64,000 bases of DNA, from assembly GCA_029204225.1 (NCBI GenBank), contig CM055106.1:37245946-37309945 (forward strand), given 5' to 3'. The stretch comes from Diphasiastrum complanatum (Eukaryota > Streptophyta > Lycopodiopsida > Lycopodiales > Lycopodiaceae). How positions within the stretch are numbered: the stretch's first letter is position 1; the number at the start of each line of letters is the position of its first letter. A program made the translations under genes and the position numbers. Under the pieces are notes generated by a model, which saw only the letters and a program-made list of their open reading frames with translations, ran no database searches and was not told the origin of the DNA. This document shows, one piece after another, positions 1 through 13,000 of this stretch.

Positions 1-2264
1 GTCTAACTTCTAGCATTTTTTTTCTTCACTTTTAAGCATTTCTACATGTCGATGTATATCCTGTATAATTGCTAAAGAGCTAGTTGTGGATACTATGTGG
101 ATCAAGCTACTACACGGATCTAGGGGTTTGAATACAAACTTGGCCCTTAGTATCAATACTACGTGAAAAATTCTCCACACAAAATATCACAATGAAGTTA
201 CACAACCTTTCATTTTTTTCGAATAAAAATCATTCGGAGGAACAAATGTAGGTTCGGGAGGCCATTTCTTTTGACAGTTCTGTGTGTGTTTGAGCCTAAC
301 AAAACTAAAAAAAACAAAACAGTTTTGCTAATGAACCAACAGTTATGAAATTAAAAGTGGCCGTAACCGATGTCTTCCATACTTTCCATAACATAATTAT
401 GTTGAAGAGAAAACACTCACCTGCATCCATCCACAACAATAACCAAGTAAGAATAGGGGAATCCTTGTGGGAACCACGGGTGTCAATGCATTTTCTCAGT
501 TGTTCTTTGCTTCCAGTTTTGTATCGAATTCATATTTTTTTGTAATGCCATATAATTACGTATAACGTAAATAAAATGTTATGGCATGGATTTTTTACAA
601 AATATATAAATAGAGTGCAAGAAAAAAACAATTTTTCATAGAAATATGAAGCAGCACCAGTAGTATATTAGTAAGACATAGGAACTAAGTTGACTACCCA
701 AAAATGCAATTTCATAATCAACCTATTGTTTAAGTCAAAAAATTAGTTATGACTATGAAATTCATTATGAGTCAATCAGCAACGTACTTCACATGTGCAC
801 CAGTCATTAGAAGTATCTAATTGAATTGACCGTATAGTTGTAACAAAATATATGTTGTCCAATCTGCATAGTATGAAATTGTAGAAGTAGATATTAGCTA
901 GTAATGGTTTTTCATGTAACGTAGCTAAGTAGTTGAGTTAAATAAGTTTTTTTCTTTAGAATATATTAATAGGTTCTATCAATAACCACAAAAATTTTCA
1001 ATTTTTCATGGTTGTTGTATTGGGGAAAAAAACCGTAATATAAAAGTCCAATTTTTCTCGTTTATCATTTACAAGTCGTAAAGTTTTGGCTTAGTAATGT
1101 TCACGGCCTCCATGTACTATAGCCCCATAACACTACTAGAATTTGCCAATGTTGTTTTTTGTAAAAAGATGTTTTTGTTACAGACTGCCATTAGCAATAT
1201 CTCTATTGCATAAACAATGAGATCACAATACTAACCACAAATTGAAATAAGTGATTAGAACTGAAATTATATTCGACAAGAGTATCATTTTTTCGAGTAC
1301 ATCTCAAACAAAACTTTTATGAAACCATGTACTATCTGCAATGTCCAATTGGTGACTTCCTCTATATATACTTATAAGTTAATTAATCTGATCATTCCCT
1401 GAATTTTTATATATATTGCAAAGACATTAATTAAGGGGGTGTTCTAGGTTTTTAAATGTTTTCACCATTGATACATTGTAAGTAATTGGTAAAGAGAGCA
1501 CTTACAAAATTATTACTGCAGTTGTAAGTTTCATATGGAACTGAGATTTTTGTATGGCAATGAGATTGTATTCCTAGAAATATCAGTTCCATGTTTTTTG
1601 AGTATTAATTGCTAGCACATGTTAGGAGTAGAATAACATGAGCGTGCAAATAGTAGAATCGAACAGAATTTGACTACTGGCCTTAGTCAAATATGCCACA
1701 AGCCACATTAGTTCTTTTTTCTTGTATTTGCTAGTAAAGTAGAAATCTATAGTAATTTTTCAATAGCAAATAGATTCAGTTATCATGACAAACTAAAAAG
1801 TCGTAAATGAGAGTAAATATAACAAGGCAACTTAGTCATAACTGAACCAAAAATGCTAGTTTATCGACTAACAGTGTCCAAATCAAACCCAAATAGATAA
1901 CAGTAGTAGTATCAAGTAAAATGAAGGTTCGCAAAGGATCGGATTTTGGAAAAAAAGCATAAACGGAGTTAAAATAGCAATAAGTCGTGGTTTTGAAACT
2001 ACACTTTACTGAAGCACAGAAAAAAAAAATATCGTCTTGATTGCTTACTAGCATCAGATTGCTTTTCTATATATCTACTTTCTCAAGTATCATCCAGTTA
2101 GCATACAGTTGCTCTTTGTAACTTTAAGATTAGAGTGATTAAGCATCTACAACTAATCAGAAAATAGTGGCAGATTAGCTACGACCTAGAGTGTATCTGC
2201 TAATGTCATGCCATCAGATCAGATATCTATACTTCTGGGTATTTGCATGATCTTACTGGTACTT
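1..2264. other. AT-rich intergenic DNA, no gene seen
   Basis: Only short open frames occur here, none over 75 codons and none resembling a known domain. The sequence is AT-rich with homopolymer runs and no obvious tandem repeat. I see no RNA gene, LTR end or primer-binding site. Confidence 0.6.
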
Positions 2265-3268
2265 TTTGGAGCATGAGGGCAGAAAAGATTTCGTGACGTT
2301 TTTCGTGTCGTGTTGTTTGACTTTCTCCTACTGCATTGCGAAAGATTCTCGTTCACGAATCTTTCATGTTCGTGTCTTTTTTGTTAGGGTGTTCGCAAAC
2401 TTTTCGTGTTCGCGAACACTTTCGTCAGGCAGAAGGGCTGAAAGCTAGAAGAGCTTTGCAAACAGAAACATTTTGTTTCTTCAAAAACTGAACAAGAAGG
2501 TAACAGTATAAACAGAAACTAAAGCAGAAGCAAACCCAAGAAAAGAAACCAGAAGTAAACGAAACAACACAAACCAGAATCAACAAACAAAAACAAAAAA
2601 CCAACAAGCAAGGAGATGAACTTGTCAGAAGCCGTGAAGGGAAAGATGTACACTCCAGGAGACACCTGTTTAGAAGAAGACGTAGCACAACCCGGAGCAA
2701 AAATTCACAAAAAAGAAGCCAGAAAAATAGCGAGGAATCCACCACGCCCCACACACAATAAGCAAAGAGAGAACCGAGAGCCAGAAGCACCACGAAAACT
2801 AGCAGAAGCGCACCACAACGAGACAGTACAAAGCAACACACTCATAAGGCAGCAAATCAGAAAAAGAAACAAACCCAGCAGTGTGCACCTTGAAAGCCAG
2901 ACACCGCCCACGAGAAGAACATGGCAAGCAAAGAAAGAAGGGGGGCGCAACCAGCCAGCCTTCATAAAAGCTCTAGCAAAGCACCATGAATGCGCCGCCA
3001 TCTAAAGGAGAAGAGCGCCAGAGAACAGAGCAACATCATAGACGGACAACCAAGGAAGGAAAAGTTCATAAGAGAACTCCCCCAAAAAAATCGTTATTCT
3101 AAAAAAAAAAAAAAACCCGACAAACAACAAAACCACAGCCCAAACCCCAGACACAAAGTCAAGAACACCCAAGCACAATAGAGAAAGAAATCAGAACACG
3201 TAAATGAACAAAGTCATATACCCAAAAAACCAAAAGACAAAACGTACATGAAAGAGAAGATAACCTGA
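2265..3268 (+). other. A-rich, T-poor leader or decayed 5' part of a copia element
   Basis: From about 2455 to 3260 the plus strand is dominated by A, G and C with very few T, unlike both flanks. An ATG-initiated frame at 2616-3005 encodes a 129-aa basic, hydrophilic peptide (many K, R, N, Q) that I do not recognise. It has no CCHC knuckle and no retrotransposon gag signature. The block runs directly into copia integrase on the same strand, so it is probably the leader or a degenerate gag/protease part of that element. An unrelated skewed insert is the alternative. The segment 2280-2420 before it holds repeated short motifs of the form TTCGTGT and TTCGCGAAC. Confidence 0.4.
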
Positions 3269-5366
3269 ACTCCTTTCACCAAGGACTCCTTTAGAACAAC
3301 AAAGATTCTGGAGCTGTTACATTTAGACATCTGTGGACCTTTCGACGTAATCTCAGTAGGTGGCTCAACATACTACATCACCTTCATTGATGACTACAAC
3401 AAGTTTGCCAGAGTCTACTTCATACACAACAAGTCGGAAGCACTCGACAAGTTCATAGAATACATGAACTGGGCAGAAAGATGCACATGAAGCAAAGTGA
3501 AACACATTAGAACTGATCATGGTGGAGAATACATCTCGAGACGCTTCGCTGACTTCTACAACAATCAAGGAATCCTTCACAAAAGGACTGCATCCTATAC
3601 ACCACAGCACAATGGTGTTGCAGAAAGAAAGAACAAGACACTCATGGAAGTCGCGAGGTGCATGATGGCCTACTCGAAGGCACCAAGAGTGCTATGGGCT
3701 AAAGCAGTAGCTACAACTGCCTGCATCCAGAATAGGATAGACAAATCTGGTATTCCTCACACGACACCACATGAACTATGGTGGGTAGAAAGCCCAATCT
3801 GACGCACGTTCAGATCTTTGAGTGTGTAGCTTATGCACATGTTTCAGACAAGTTTCGAAATATGCTTGATGAGAAATTTGAACAAGGATACCTCGTCGGG
3901 TATGACAACCATTTGTCATACTATAGGATCTATATGCTAGAGACGAATCAAATAAAGACAATCAGAGACGTCAGGTTTGATGAAAACAAAACAATGACAG
4001 ATGATGATTCAACTAGCTATGAAGTCTTAGAAAAGTAGTACTATGACCTGCCAACCATGACAGAGGGAGCAGAACTCGAACACTCAGACGAAGATGTTCG
4101 AATTCCACATCAGTTGAGCGACGAATTAGATGAAGAAAGGACATGAAATCTGCCTACAAATAGAACGCCTGTAAATCAAAATGGTTTTGGACCTAGCCGA
4201 AGAGACAAAGACAAGGGTATTGTAGTATAAAAAGAATTCCCTAGGAGATCAACAAGAAAACGAAGAGCGCCAGCCAGATTCGTGACATGCAGCTCAGCTT
4301 TGCAATCCGAAGAATTCTGCGGATTCAGTGGCGAACCACAGACATTTGAAGAAGCCATCGACAGTTCAGACAAGGACAAATGGATCCAAGCCATGAACAA
4401 AGAGATCGAATACATGAAGAAGAATGAGGTATGGACACTGTAGTAGTACCAGACAAGCAAAAGATAGTGCAATGCAAATGGGTATACAAGCTGAAGTACA
4501 GACCGAATGGAGATGTTTCAAGATACAAAGCCAGACTTGTAGCAAAGGGATTCTCTCAAAAGTATGACATCGACTACACTGAGACCTTCTCTTTAGTCGT
4601 GAAGCATGCGTTCCTACATTTGCTATTTGCATATGCAGCTGCTTATGTTCTCAAGATTCACATAGTCGATGAGAAGACAACATTCTTGCATGGTGAATTA
4701 GACGAAGAAGTCTATATGGACCAACCTCCGAGTTACATCTGTGAATCACTTCCTAGCTATGCCTGCCGAATGCATAGAAGTATCTATGGTTTGAAACAAT
4801 TTGCATGATAATGGTACAAGAAGAAGGATCATGCCCTACGATCCTTGGATTTCAAGCCATTAATAGCCGATTCCAATGTTTATGTAAGGATCACAAATAG
4901 GGAGACCATCATTGTTGCTGTATATGTGGATGACACACTAATACTATGCAGAAGCGAAGAGCTAATTGCCGAAGTGAAGAGCAAAATCTTGAAATATTTT
5001 GAGATAGCAAACCTAGGAGAGCCAAATATTATCTAGGTTTGCAAATCAACCGTGACTATGACAAAGAAAAGCTATATCTTCATCAGTCTAGGTACATCCA
5101 AAAAATCCTAGATGATTTCGAAATGACAATTTGCAAAGGGGCAAACATTCAATGTTTGCAGGAACAATTCTGACAAACGAAGAAAGTCCGAAGACTGACG
5201 AAGATAAAGAGATCATGCAGCACACGCCTTACAGGAGGCTAATTGGATCACTAATGTATCTAGCAAATAACACCTGCCCTGACATTGCTTATGATGTGTT
5301 CAGGATGAACCAGTTCAGCACAAACCCAGACTTAACACATTGGAAGATCGCGCAGCGAATCCTATA
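3269..5366 (+). pseudogene. Broken Ty1/copia pol: integrase and reverse transcriptase
   Basis: The conceptual translation, in pieces, runs in order through a copia polyprotein. The integrase core has the first Asp in LDICGP (about 3330), the second in RTDHGGE (about 3510) and the Glu in NGVAERKNK (about 3615). The post-integrase piece contains GYLVGYD. The RT has KWVYKLKYRPNGDVSRYKAR (about 4475-4535) and the catalytic YVDDTLIL (4923-4946), then LIGSLMYLANNTCPDIAYD near 5240. The frame is broken by a TGA after the first integrase block (3487), TGA at 3799, stops near 4440 and 4806, and a frameshift near 5030. Gag, zinc knuckle and protease are not seen upstream. RNase H is missing, since coding stops at WKIAQRIL, where an LTR begins. 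These elements normally copy RNA to DNA inside virus-like particles and integrate it; this copy cannot. Confidence 0.85.
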
Positions 5367-5368
5367 AT

Positions 5369-5731
5369 TGTTAGCCGATGTCCAAGAAGTCCGCTAGTAA
5401 GCGAGACGATCTGATATAGTTCATGAGAGAGATAGTGCCTCTCACGTCGACACGCTGTGTGGGTTTGTCACAATAGCGCTCTTACAAAAGGGTCATTGAT
5501 AATATAGTAGCTATAATACACATATTGAATGATCTCGAATGTTTTGATGTCTGATTGTTGTCTGTTCGTAATCAGCTATTTATTCATAATTTTGCACACT
5601 AGTTCATCTTGCTGAATGCTTAAACAATTAAATGTAGGTCAATAGTGTCTGTCTACACTCTGGATTGTAGATCTGATCTAGCAGGTAGTAGCCCGCAGAC
5701 AGAATCAAATTTCATCCGGGTTTTTTCAACA
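5369..5731 (+). repeat. LTR-like segment of the copia element
   Basis: The segment starts TGTTAGCCGATG and ends TTTTTTCAACA, giving the TGTT...AACA ends typical of LTRs. It is followed at once by a primer-site-like sequence. It begins two bases after the last RT-like codons, so either RNase H was deleted or this is a rearranged LTR. No second copy is seen in the window. Confidence 0.55.
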
Positions 5732-5732
5732 G

Positions 5733-5744
5733 TGGATTCAGAGC
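5733..5744 (+). other. Primer-binding-site-like sequence (initiator tRNA-Met)
   Basis: TGGATTCAGAGC differs at two positions from TGGTATCAGAGC, the complement of the plant initiator tRNA-Met 3' end used by many copia elements. It lies one base after the LTR end. A PBS after a pol-LTR junction means the LTR is followed by internal sequence, as in a tandem arrangement. Confidence 0.5.
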
Positions 5745-6545
5745 GTTTGTCAACATATCTGAATTCTCACTCATTATTTTACATCATGTGTGATTATCTA
5801 CTCATTCATTTTGTCTAGAACAAAGGTTCCTACCTCTACAAAATCTGCATTCCAAAAAGGGTTCATAAATTATAGCTCCTAAACCTCTTACTAACTCTTC
5901 TCAGAGGCAACGTGTATCAATCACACAAAGGTTTTACAGGGTTTATCTACATGCAACACCTTTCTCTATTCCAAATATGTTTTTCTAGATAATCTACATT
6001 TTACAAATCCATTCTATAGTTTCAGTTTTTAATTTGCATAAAATACAAGAGGATAAGTCATATAAAACATTAATTCCTCACATGCAACCCAAAAAATTCA
6101 AGATTTCTAGTAGCAATCAGTTTATTTATGCAGGATAAAGCGATTCCATGTCAATCTATCTATAAACATCTTGCTGCCCAATCTGAATCAAACTGTCCAA
6201 ACCATTACGGACTTATGCACATCATTCATCTTAAAAAACCGATTTAAATAATAAAGTGGACTATTCAGGCATATCATTCTACTTCAAATGGAAATTTTTC
6301 CAAGGCTTCAGAAAATAAGAATAAATTCCACATTAATCCATAGCATCTCAAACAAAATCAAACAAGAAGAAGTGCACTCTACCACCAAGTTGGAAAAGCA
6401 TGCTTTACACAAGAATTAGTGAATCCAAAACTCAATTTTCCTTGAAAAAGCAGCACTCCACCCGGGATGTGAATCCAAGTGCGTTCCAATTCTGATTTGA
6501 TGTAGAATTCCTCTCCATCCTATCCAAAAACCGTATCTTAGCCCG
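5745..6545. other. Non-coding stretch, possibly element leader DNA
   Basis: No open frame or domain is recognisable. It lies between a plus-strand PBS-like site on the left and a minus-strand PBS-like site on the right, so it may be the converging leaders of two retroelements. Confidence 0.35.
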
Positions 6546-6976
6546 GCTCTGATACTAATGTAAAGACCACTAGGGAAAAACCCCTAAGATGAGGATAAGA
6601 GAGATAGTGGAGCAAAACCACCCAACCAATCCTAGATCCCTCCTAGAGAATCCTCCTGGATCTAGCCCCCAAGCCATGCCATGTGATAGCAAGAGGAGAA
6701 GAGCCCATCAGATAACCGAGACCAAAGTCGTCGACGGAATAATCACTACCTCAATATATAGAGAGTAGGATCCTGTGCATGACCACACGCAATTCCCATG
6801 CAGGTCAACTATAAATAGGTTACAACTCTTCATGCATACCTCCTACCTATATCAGTCACACGTACATGCACTACTCCATATGTCTCAATTAGAGTGTCTA
6901 GGTCCTCTCAAGCTTACTAGTCACCAACAGGCCTCAACGTGAGATAAAATCTGGGCGTGACCAATAAACTCAAACA
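6546..6976 (-). repeat. Minus-strand PBS-like site and candidate LTR
   Basis: Read on the minus strand, TAGTATCAGAGC (6557 to 6546) resembles an initiator tRNA-Met primer site. It is preceded by a segment ending in TTTACA, that is TGTAAAG on plus from 6559. The other LTR end could be at 6929 (CCAACA) or 6976 (CAAACA); I cannot choose. No internal coding region belonging to it is seen, because the leader side is the short non-coding stretch to the left. Confidence 0.4.
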
Positions 6977-7009
6977 CTGGAGGGCCGGCCTACCATATTA
7001 GGACAATTC

Positions 7010-9006
7010 CATGTTTTTAACTGAATATGGCCGTAACAGAGAGGCATATCTTACAATAGCTTTAAAAAAAAAACTCGAATATAAATTGAATTTTATGGTT
7101 GGACAAGTTCCTCCTCTGCATGTAATGGTTGCCTTGTTACATTTGTGCCAAACGCCATTGTATGCTGCCATAAATGTCCAAGTTGACCCGCCTTGAATAT
7201 TGCACTACCAAACTATGTATCTAGACACATGTACTCAGCCAAACACGATACAACCCATAATACCTAGACCTGATACAAATGACGAGGACATTATGAAACT
7301 AACACAATCATGCATCCATTTCACTATACAAAACACATCATTGATTACGAAACTACATACAAGGCTGTTGCACCTTGTGAAGGGCACAATCCTATTAGCC
7401 TATTCCAAGATACAAATGCGGAAGAGCTAAGTTTCCCAACTCTCTATTTTGGACACCCAAGACAAACACCAATAAATGCTACTTACACATACCAAACCAT
7501 TGTCAAATGGGAATTACAACATTAAAAACACACATTTGCTCAACATACCACGAACTTATTTTTCAAAGCGCTAAAAATCACAATTCACCAAGTACTAAAT
7601 TCAATATGGATCCGTCTACGAAAAGGTACCTCGCAACACCAGACGTTAACTACATCTGATGTAATACAAGATTCAAACATAGAACAATTACTGCATTCAA
7701 ATATTGGTTATAAAGATTTTGAACATGTCCGCACCTCCAGATTACAAACATGACTTACAGAAAAATGAAAATTTGACCTACAACAACTTGAACCAAATTC
7801 TACTGACATACATTATAAAACTAAAATTGATAAATACATCGCTCGTCCAAATACACATTCCAACCTCTACTTAGCAGAATACATATCATGTTATCGCATT
7901 ACCAGTCAAAAAATTTCGAAACGTAGACACCACAAATTATTAGATTTGTTCACTACAATAGACATAAAGACCCAAACAATTTATATCGTGAACAGCTGCT
8001 TCTATACAGGCCCTTTCATGAATCTGAAAACACAATAGTTAACCCACATTGTACATATAAAGACAGCTACGATTTCCATTACAATATCATTCATACAAAT
8101 AGCAGCAAGCCTAACTACAACTTCCAAGCTATGTTTACTAATTGCACATCATGTACAACATCTACTACAACCATGACCACATCACAAACCTCAATGCAAG
8201 GCCTGCCAATTAGAGACGAGCAACAATGCGAATATAATGTTGAGCTTGACTTTCCATCCCTTTGCCAACTTCATTCAACACAACCTTCACAAGAAACTGT
8301 CAAATTTCCATACCCAATTATGGACAACAATACGTACTTCGAAAAAATCAGAAGCCTCAATCAAACACAACGATTGATCTTTGATGATATTATGTGGAAA
8401 CGACTTCAACCAAATGAACGCATTCATTTACTTTTAACTGGCGGTGCAAGCACTTGAAAAACATTCACATTGCTACTTTTAGCTCAAGGATTGCTTCAAC
8501 ATTATTATAGATGCCATTCCATAGATATCGAATTATCGAAGGCTTTATTAATGGCATATACCAGTAAAGTCGTATACAATATTTGTGGCACATTCGTTTT
8601 GCGCTGCATATACCAATAAATGCAAAAAATTTAACATCGTTGTCTGGTGACAAGGTCCAAGAACTAACTATTGTACAACTTGCCATATTTGATGAAATAT
8701 CTTTGATAGGTTGTCATATTTTCCAATTCGCCGATCAATGACTTCGATCAATAAAACATAGACAACCTCTTTTTTTGGAGATCTTGACGTAACAACTTGA
8801 ACGGGTCCTATTTTAGATGCATGGATTTTTAAATCGGATGATGCCTCTCTCAATGCATTCGGATTATCATACTGGAATAAATTGTTGCATTGTTATGAAT
8901 TAACACAAACAATGTGCCAAACTGATGACACATACATTGGGATATTGAATCAAATAAGAGAAGCCACTCAAACTAGCGAAGACATTCACTGGATTATTCA
9001 CCAAAT
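7010..9006 (+). pseudogene. Helitron Rep/helicase relic, left part
   Basis: This is a decayed Helitron protein read in several frames. Around 7350-7460 the translation has YKAVAPCEGHNPISLFQD followed by AEELSFPTLYFGHPR, the conserved block upstream of the Rep domain. Around 7550-7730 LFFKALKITIHQVLNSIWIR and then NIGYKDFEHVRTS match the Helitron-like N domain. At 8340-8470 the PIF1-type helicase begins with LNQTQRLIFDDI and a Walker A of form GGAST, stop, KT. The Walker B DEISLIGC follows at about 8690-8720. Near 8890-8990 ELTQTMCQTDDTYIGILNQI and REATQTSEDI match the late helicase motif. There are many stops and frameshifts. Helitrons replicate by a rolling-circle mechanism; this copy is dead. 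The frame breaks off at 9006, where a gypsy element is inserted, and resumes at 21616. Confidence 0.85.
9002..9006. repeat. Left target-site duplication CAAAT
   Basis: CAAAT immediately precedes the LTR terminus TGTAG at 9007 and is repeated at 21616-21620 directly after the other LTR terminus CAACA. Five base pairs is the usual size for Ty3/gypsy integration. Confidence 0.85.
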
Positions 9007-9960
9007 TGTAGTCGATTGTAGTATAGGGGTCCGTTCACTGGGAGCCGCCCGTGCACACCTACATAGCAAGAGAGAGAGAGAGAAGGGAGATAGAGAAATG
9101 AAATAGAATGAGGTAGAGAGAGGAGAGAAGAGAGAGAGTAGAGAGTTCTTGTGGGGTCGAAGATCTCTCGTAGTATAGCCCTTCCGCCTGTCAACAAAGG
9201 TTAGATCACTGGATAGGTGCCTAACTATGCATAGATGCTACTTTTAGTTAATTTTCTACTTTCTCCCTTAACTCTACTCACCACTATACTACTCCTCTTT
9301 AACTCTACTCCTCTACACTATCATTCATCATAGTTTGGTTGAAGGGAAGGAATGGAGAAGAAGAGATTGAGAAGAGAAGAGAAAGAGAGTGAGGGGGGAG
9401 ATTAGCTCAAATGCTCCTTATGCTTGCTAATGGAAAAACATTCACTATTGGCAAACAATAAACATGGAAATAGAAAGCAAGAGAAAACATAACCAAGAGC
9501 AATAGCAAGTAGTGAATAGCAAATGAGGATGCTTCTCTTCCAAAAATGGTAGAGTTTTCTCCTTCTCATTAAGCATGGAAATAGTGTACAAATGGTGCCT
9601 TTTTATAAAATGGGGAAGGCCCTTGCCCCTCAATCTTATTGGCTAATATTCACAATGATCCTTACCATTCATCTTGGACCCAACTTGATCCAAGGGTCCA
9701 CAAAAAGTACATTAGAAATCACAAGATTCATGTGAGTCCCAATTTGGACCCAACTCTAAAAAGTGATCTCTAAGTTTAAAAATGACATTGGGCATCTAGT
9801 TTTATTTTAATTACAAGGCCCAAGTCAAGTTTATTTTATTTACAACTTCAATTGCATGCTCATTGGGCCATGGACTTATACACGCAGGATGCCATGCCCT
9901 CGCAACACATTTTATTGGAGGATTTTATTTATTTACACTTTGTTGGGAATACCCCCAACA
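9007..9960 (-). repeat. 3' LTR of the gypsy composite (type 1 body)
   Basis: On plus it starts TGTAGTCGATTGTAG and ends ACCCCCAACA. The first 143 bp (9007-9149) match the start of the 5' LTR at 20643, including a GA-rich tract. The rest (9150-9960) matches 16248-17064 closely. Internal sequence CACGGCCTGAAGTGGTG follows at 9966 and resembles the sequence beside 17740, as expected for the region next to a 3' LTR. Confidence 0.8.
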
Positions 9961-10006
9961 GGACCCACGGCCTGAAGTGGTGTCGGTTCCTCGGCACTCT
10001 GCCGGT

Positions 10007-13000
10007 TTAGTAGAGCGTTCTCTTGGACCGCCTCTGGTGGATGAGATATCTCGTAACGTCTTCCATGAAGTTGAGACGGTCCAGTTTCTTCAAGTCCTTT
10101 GGCGTGTGGAAGGACTTGTGAACTCCTGTCAACCATTCTTGATCCACCCATGCTTGGAATCGTTTCGTCCAGAGATCATCAAGGAATGTAGCTCGGTAAT
10201 ATACGCGAGCGATTGGCAGCTGGTCTTCGACTTTGTCGGAAGCGAGCGCCTTATTTGGATCAAAAAATATGGAGGGAAGGAAATCATCCCATTTTGTTTC
10301 AATGCCCATTAAATATTCCAAGTCCCGGACGTAAGTGGCTGCCGCGCGGACTGTGGGATCGGGGCAATTGATGTAGTGGCTGGCGAATGCGGAGAGAGCC
10401 CTTCTGGTGTCTACATCTGTTGTCCACCCATATTCGGATTTGATGATTGGCTAGTTGAAATTGTTGAGTGTGATCTGGTCCAAAGGAGTGCCGCATTCCA
10501 CCCATTTGGATCTTCTTGGACATGGCAAGAAATGCACGTTCACCCGTAACTGTTGCAGACTCATCACGTAAGCCCTGATGGCTGCAGGGTCTCTCTCAAA
10601 TAACTGTTGTCGCCAATTCGGTTGTGGTTGGAGGGTGGGTAAGGCTTGCAGTTCTTTTCCCTTGATGGTCTGAGCTGAGAATGATAACTGCCAGCCATCT
10701 CTTGATGACTCGTGGGGATATTTGGATAAAAATTCATTGATGTTCTCCTCCACGGATTTCGGTCTTCAGAAGGCCCGGCTGACAGATATCGTTTGTGACC
10801 CTCGGAATGATGTTGCTTGGCCCTAGCTGGTGGTTGTACCTTGGCTCTTGTCGCACGTCTCAACGGCCGCATCTGTCTGCCTTTGGTCCTGGCCTTTGAA
10901 CCCTTGATCTGGCTGAAATCCCTCTGTTGTCTACTGGCTCTGATCTTGGCTGGTACTAGCCTGTGCAGCGTCAAAATTAGGTGGCGGTGGAATTACCACG
11001 GGGGAGGGCTGGGCCTTCGTTTCCATGTATTTTTGGCATGCCTTGAGGGCTTGCTTGGCCTGGGCGAGCTCTTGCATTGCGCTTGCCCGATACTTATTGA
11101 ACTCCGTCTGGTAGTTGTTCAGGGTTTGGCTATAAATCTGCACCTGACATCATAGAAGATTCATCTCTGATTGGGAAAGCGGCCTTGTGTCCGGTGCAGA
11201 TTGAGCTAACCAGACGAGCTTCTCATCTTGTAAGGCTTTAACCTCCGTCTCCAGGCGCGTGTTCTCTGCTTCCAAAAGTGTAAGTTGCGTCTGGATGGAG
11301 ACAAGCCGTTGGGATGCTTCAATTTGAATCTCCTGCACCTTTGTGGAGGCCTCCGTCAGCGCTTTGGAGAGGCTTTGAATATATTGTTTAGGCCCTCCTC
11401 CTTCTACTGCAACTTGGCAATCTCCTGGTGATGTCTGTTTGCCAGAATGAGCTCTTGCTGCAGCTTGGTGATGTCTGTTCGCAGCTGTGTATTACTTGTT
11501 GCCAACTATAGTACCCTGCTTTCCAAAATAGCTTTGGCTTCTACCGCATCTAGGATGTATTTTCCTAGGGTTTGGTACGCCGTCGTTAGATCCGTGGGAG
11601 CAGCTGGTACACTGGCACTAGTAGGGGCTTGTGTTGTATTGGCCCCGACGACTTGTGGAATTCCGTCGTCATTGTCTTCGATCAAATTTTCATTTATCCT
11701 GATGCCATCTGGGGCGGTAGGGTCAGTCCGATATGGTGATGCTACAAAAACCGTTTGTACAAATGCGTCATCAGGCAGCGGTTGGCTGCCCTCAGCAACC
11801 TTTGGCGAAGCGGGTGGGGTGTGAGAAATAACTGTGGAAACAGGGCGATGACGGTTTGTCCGAACGAGAGGATGGGAGGAACAGTGGGGAACTGAAGGGT
11901 GGTGTGGAGTATGGAAGAAGGTGAGGATGGAGCAGAAAGTGTCTGGCGTGGGGGTGAAAAATTGATAACTTGCATCCATGCCAGAGTGTCCGGGGACAAC
12001 TGCAAATCAGAAGGGTTGAATGTGAGAGGAGCAACGGTGGTGGTAGGAGTAATGGAGGATGCGATGGTGATGGATGGAGCAGCGGACATTGGAAGAGAAG
12101 TAGGAGTGGTATCAACAGAAGAAACGGGGATGGAGACAGAAACAGATGTGGATGGAATAGGAAGAGAGGTAGCGACAACAATAATTGGAGTGGGGGGTTG
12201 CACGAAAGAGGAAGTGGCGGTGGTTGATGGAGTAGTTAGTGCGACAGTGGAGACATGTTGTCGGATAACAGGTGGAGATGTGGATGTAGAGGCAGTGCCA
12301 TGCATTCGTTTGCTGGCCGTTGTGTTAATGACTGCAGGTTGGGATGAGGTAGATGCTTGAGATGGTGGGTAAAGGTTAGTATGTGGCACAAGGGTAGACA
12401 GGAGGGATGAGCGTTAGAAACCACGCACTTTCGTCTCGAGAAGTGCACAAGCAAAGTTACACAACAGGGGGCCTGTTGCGATTCGCTCATGGTTGTTGGG
12501 TTTGATAGAATTTGTTAGTTCTCAAATAAGAAATCCATGCTAGTCGTGTGGCACAACGGAGGGGTTAGGGAATTCCAAAAAAGATTTCACTATCTGACTC
12601 AGCAGCGTAGACTAGATTCTGTCCTTGCGAAATGTTGAAATAACCAGAAAGTTATTCAATAGATGCGCAGCTGCCTGAATGACGGGTTTCGTGATAGCTT
12701 CTATCAAGTAACTATTGTTAGTCTGGATGGGAATTTCTGGTGTGATTTGGATGACGAATGGTTTGATCAGAGCTTTCGCATGGTGATGGGAGATGGGTTG
12801 ACGATCACTGGACATAATGCCAACGGTGATCATCGAGTCAGCGTTAATCCTGACTTGTATGTGGTACCTTGGTATAGGAAGTGGAAACGAGCCTTGTCCT
12901 CGTCCCAGGTGGCATAAGCGTGAAGGGCGAGGCCCATGTTAATCTCAACATGGAAGAGCGCCGAGTAAAAACCCATTGCTTCAAGAAGGGGCCCGACTAT

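Noticed and set aside
2425-2841. 138-codon Cys/Leu/Phe-rich minus-strand frame resembling a membrane protein
   Set aside because: Mirror image of the A-rich, stop-poor plus-strand block; the hydrophobicity comes from T-rich codons.
11447-12360. Plus-strand frames of 125-153 codons opposite the extra ORF
   Set aside because: They are antisense shadows of the Ser/Thr/Pro-rich minus-strand coding region, with no domain.
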